Shown here: positions 61,501-64,000 of the stretch, piece by piece | Layout of the letters: each line of letters begins with the position of its first letter | How positions within the stretch are numbered: position 1 is the stretch's first letter | Assembly: GCA_905221605.1 (NCBI GenBank) | Contig: CAJNDS010001035.1 | Span: 638,501 to 702,500, forward strand | Source: Symbiodinium natans | Taxonomy: Eukaryota; Sar; Dinophyceae; Suessiales; Symbiodiniaceae | DNA: 64,000 nucleotides | Direction of reading: 5' to 3' | Translations under genes and position numbers: made by a program | The notes under the pieces: model-generated | The model's database searches: none | Told to the model about the DNA's origin: nothing | The model's input: the letters and a program-made list of their open reading frames with translations, nothing else

Positions 61501-63601
61501 AGCGGAAAAGCCCTACAACTCTTCTGTATATGTACATGTATATACATATATATATATATACATATATATATATAGAGATAATTGTAAACGCTTGCGCGCG
61601 CGCCGCCTCGGCAGCCGGGCTGCCCAGAGCATGCACAGAGGGTCCCATGAGGTTCCAGATCGGTTTGTCAGGTGGGTGTCAGGGGGGCCCTAGGCAGGTC
61701 CCAGGCGATCCTAGGCGGTTCATAGGGGGGGGGGTTTCAGGTCTCAGGGGGTTCGTGCATCTTGAGTGATCGGGGGGTGTTATAGGGAGGGGGGCGGGGT
61801 GCGTCACAAAGTTTTGCAGAGTCCAGCTAGTTGTCCTGGCCTTTTCAGGCTGACTCACGGGCTTTTTGTACCTTTCTTTTCTACGTCCCTCTTTCTGAGG
61901 TCCGACGTTGAGGAGACCCCCTGCGGCCAGAACTCATGCCCCGTGGACTGCGTCCTGACGGACCGATGCAGAAGAGCGAACTTAATCGGGATTCTCATAG
62001 GGGGTGCTATCATCCCTATGAAGAACTGTCAGTATAAGGGGCAGCATCCCAAGTTACCGCCCTAGAATCCCTTCCAGTTGTGGCGCTGATTGTAAAGCCC
62101 CTAAACCCTAAGCCCTAAACCCTAAGCCCTAAACCCTAAGCCCCTAAGCCCTAAGCCCCTAAACCCCCTAACACCTAAGCCCTAAACCCCCCAAAACCCT
62201 AAACCCTAAACCCCTCTACCCTGTTTTTGTCCGAAGGACTGGGGCTTGTGGGATCTCTGCGACGCAAGCTGCGGGACAGGAACCACGAGACGCGCGCGCT
62301 CCGTGCAGGCTCTTGTTCTCGGGTTTAGGGTTTAGGGTTTAGGGTGTCATCTGCCATGTGCCTCCCTCTTGTTGCAAGCAGAGAGAGATGGAGAGGGAAG
62401 AAAGAAGTGAGAGAGAGAAGAGGTCTACGCGAGCTACGGCGGCCCGGGACCCATTATTTTCGTCTGGAACTGGAGAGGGAGAAGAGAAGCAGTTGGCCGC
62501 ACAAAAGAGACCAAGATGCAGAAGGCGGAAGAAGAAGGGGGGCTTTTGAGCTTTTTTTTGTTTGAGGCCCTTAAAAATCAACCCTAAGTACTTCCTAACC
62601 ACACCTGACCAAATCTTTGGGGGAGAGGCTGTGCCCCCCCTAGGACTGGCTGGTTCTCGGAAGGGGATGAGGTGCCCAAAATCCCCCTGCATATATAAGG
62701 GGTACCTCATTCCGCTACTACCAAGAGCCGGGGAAAATAGTAGTAGTTTGAGGCCTGGCCTGCGGGACTTTGGCGGAGAACAAGAGCTGCGAGAGCGGCG
62801 TCTGCCCCGTGGACTGCGAGCTCAGCGACTGGAGCCGGGGCCTCAAAAAGAGAGCGAAGAGCAACAAAAGAGTGAGCGCACGAAGAACACAGGCTCCCAG
62901 AGGCTCTTTTGCTCGTCATCCCATATTTGGTACTTTAAATTGATTACGACCTATTTGTGTTATTACGGTATTTGTTAACCGTATCCTCATTTCATCTCTC
63001 CTCTCTCTCTCGGTCCATCTCTCGCTCTCTCCCTTTGGTCTTTCGTACTGATCCCTTCGTCTTCCTTCCTTCATATACCTGTGTCTTCTTCCTTGTTTCC
63101 TTAGGCGAGTGGAGCCCCTGCGACCGCTCCTGCAAAACGGACACAGAGCCCGGCAACCGCCTTTCCGGCACGGTTTGGAGATTCCATCGCACAACGTGCT
63201 TTTTGGAATGCTTGGGCAAGCTTCTGTGTCGTTCTCTGCCGCACCACCCTTCCAGGAAAGCGTTTCAGGACGGTGGTGGCCACCTGGCTGAAACGAAAGC
63301 TTTTTGTCATCAATCCTTACAATGTTCATTATGTTGAATGTTACGTGCTTGGATGGGCATGGTTATACATCCATGCATGGGTTCAGAGCATGAGGAGCAG
63401 GGGAACGAGCTCGGAAAGCCCTGCCCAGCGAATCAGACGCTGTGGGCCCAGACGTTACTTTCACCAAAATCTCTGCGAAAAGCTACCAAGAGCGAGCCGG
63501 CTGTGTGACGCTGAGGTCCCGCACGCAGTCGGGGATCTGCAGCCTCCACCAGTGCCCCACTGACTGCAAGCTCTCGGATTGGACGCCGTGGTCCGATTGC
63601 A
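58511..63601 (+). CDS. Secreted thrombospondin type-1 (TSP1) repeat protein, 13 exons visible, partial
   Basis: Adhesive extracellular repeats. Exons: 58511-58666, 58855-58911, 59286-59342, 59675-59737, 60221-60261, 60442-60497, 60871-60912, 61214-61266, 61913-61960, 62237-62308, ~62753-62833, 63105-~63165, 63452-63601; the gene continues past the window. The N-terminus MRTALLAQLWFEMWLAALAP, preceded by a basic stretch, looks like a signal peptide; the start is ATG 58511 or 58538. Each TSP1 repeat is cut into pieces: a W..W..C..CG part (WVDWSVCQFTCGGG; CSSTCGPGTKTRKR; DPWGGCSKSCGSGM; DWGLWDLCDASCGTGT; DWSEWSPCDRSC), an R-V-G-C part (RTRKVKVGKTCEGD; IRKLEVQPSADGTACE), and a C....CPVDC part (ECTKNDCPVDC; SECNSGDCPIDC; NSCPVDC; ESGVCPVDC; HQCPTDC). 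Five repeats are complete or nearly so and a sixth begins (DWTPWSDC). Frame-consistent donors are GC or GA at most junctions, GT at two. The junction 62308 to 62753 is unresolved: a small exon may be missing. Confidence 0.8.
59756..59832. repeat. Foldback element, copy 2 (in TSP1 intron)
   Basis: Inverted arms at 59756-59776 and 59794-59814 match at 19 of 21 positions with a 17-nt loop, then TAAGGGGGAACATC. It begins 19 nt after the proposed GC donor. Confidence 0.85.
60716..60833 (+). repeat. Interstitial telomere-like array
   Basis: About seventeen CCCTAAA units with CCCCAAA and CCCTGAA variants, in a TSP1 intron. Confidence 0.95.
60935..61027 (-). repeat. Telomere-like array, reverse orientation
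   Basis: TTTAGGG, TTCAGGG and TTTGGGG units, opposite to the array at 60716 and ~100 bp from it, on the other side of a 42-nt exon. Confidence 0.93.
61525..61578. repeat. (TA)n/(TACA)n microsatellite
   Basis: TATATACATATATATA-type repeat in an intron. Confidence 0.92.
61981..62055. repeat. Foldback element, copy 3 (degenerate)
   Basis: It keeps AATCGGGATTCTCATAGGGG, GAACTGTCAGTATAAGGGG and GCATCCCAAG in the same order as the other copies. It begins ~20 nt after a proposed GA donor. Confidence 0.65.
62094..62216 (+). repeat. Interstitial telomere-like array, mixed CCCTAAA/CCCTAAG
   Basis: CCCTAAA, CCCTAAG and CCCCTAA units in irregular order, ending ~20 nt before the next TSP1 exon's acceptor. 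Confidence 0.92.
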
Positions 63602-64000
63602 GCCTGGGCCCTAAGAGCCTCCCTTTCTACCCGTCCCCTCGTACCCCCTCTTGTACCCCGTTTACCCCCTCTTTTAGCCCGCCCTTAGAGCCCCCTTATA
63701 CCCCCTCTTATACCCCCTCTTATACCCCCCGCGTATACCCCCGTGTATACCCTCTGAACAAGGAGCTGAGAGAGCTCCTTTTCGGCTTCCGGAGGAACGA
63801 GAGTTGCAAGCAAACGCCCCTCCGAAGGCGTCTCCTGCGGGCCCGGCCTGGCCGAGCGATCCCGTGAGGTCAAGGCAGGAGTCTTCCGGGGGGCGCTTGG
63901 AGTTCGAAGATAGAGAACATCAACCCAAAGCATGTAAAATATTTATACATATGTATATATATATATATATGTATATACCCGTACATATACATACATATAT
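63602..64000. other. Intron of the TSP1 gene at the window edge
   Basis: CCCCCTCTTATA-type degenerate repeats (63640-63745) and a (TA)n/TATG microsatellite (63940-64000). No further exon was recognised before the window ends. Confidence 0.6.

Noticed and set aside
1-64000. tRNA, rRNA or snRNA genes
   Set aside because: No cloverleaf with both promoter boxes and no rRNA core sequence was noticed by eye; a covariance-model search would be decisive.

Overview
The window looks like nuclear DNA of a dinoflagellate, most likely a Symbiodiniaceae-type alga. The signs are GC-rich intron-dense genes, many introns whose reading frames only join if GC or GA is the 5' splice site, interstitial CCCTAAA/TTTAGGG arrays, Ty1/copia retroelements, tandem leucine-rich-repeat (LRR) exons, and pieces matching the 3' half of the dinoflagellate spliced leader. 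No bacterial or organellar coding gene was recognised. Exon boundaries were worked out by eye from frame continuity, not from RNA.

Layout. 0.1-2.5 kb (minus): copia-type RNase H tail fused to an unusual ~680-residue extension. 2.7-4.3 kb: AT-rich island with at least eight GC-clamped hairpins, mostly with ~20-nt loops. 4.9-6.7 kb: decayed copia reverse transcriptase (plus) and RNase H (minus) relics. 6.7-13.1 kb: no gene recognised. 14.0-15.5 kb: two-exon MFS transporter joined by a 62-nt GC-AG intron. 13.1 and 17.2-20.6 kb: LRR relics resembling the 46-50 kb region, plus telomere-like arrays. 21.5-25.7 kb: NLR-like gene (DPY-30-like N-terminus, HET/TIR-like domain, 28-residue LRR exons). 25.8-49.2 kb: large LRR exon array, most exons exactly 90 nt and phase 1, ending in a clear terminal exon at 49160; parts are recent ~1.9-kb tandem duplications. 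30.03-37.48 kb: near-complete, very young copia element with identical 166-bp LTRs inside one of the array's introns. 49.2-54.4 kb: no gene recognised. 54.5-56.5 kb: four-exon gene for a secreted cysteine-rich protein. 58.5-63.6 kb and beyond: multi-exon secreted thrombospondin type-1 repeat gene that runs off the window.

Functional picture (inference). The NLR-like gene and LRR array suit ligand recognition or signalling; the cysteine-rich and TSP1 genes suit secreted or cell-surface adhesion; the MFS protein is a membrane transporter. The rest is shaped by retroelements, tandem duplication and intron-borne repeats.
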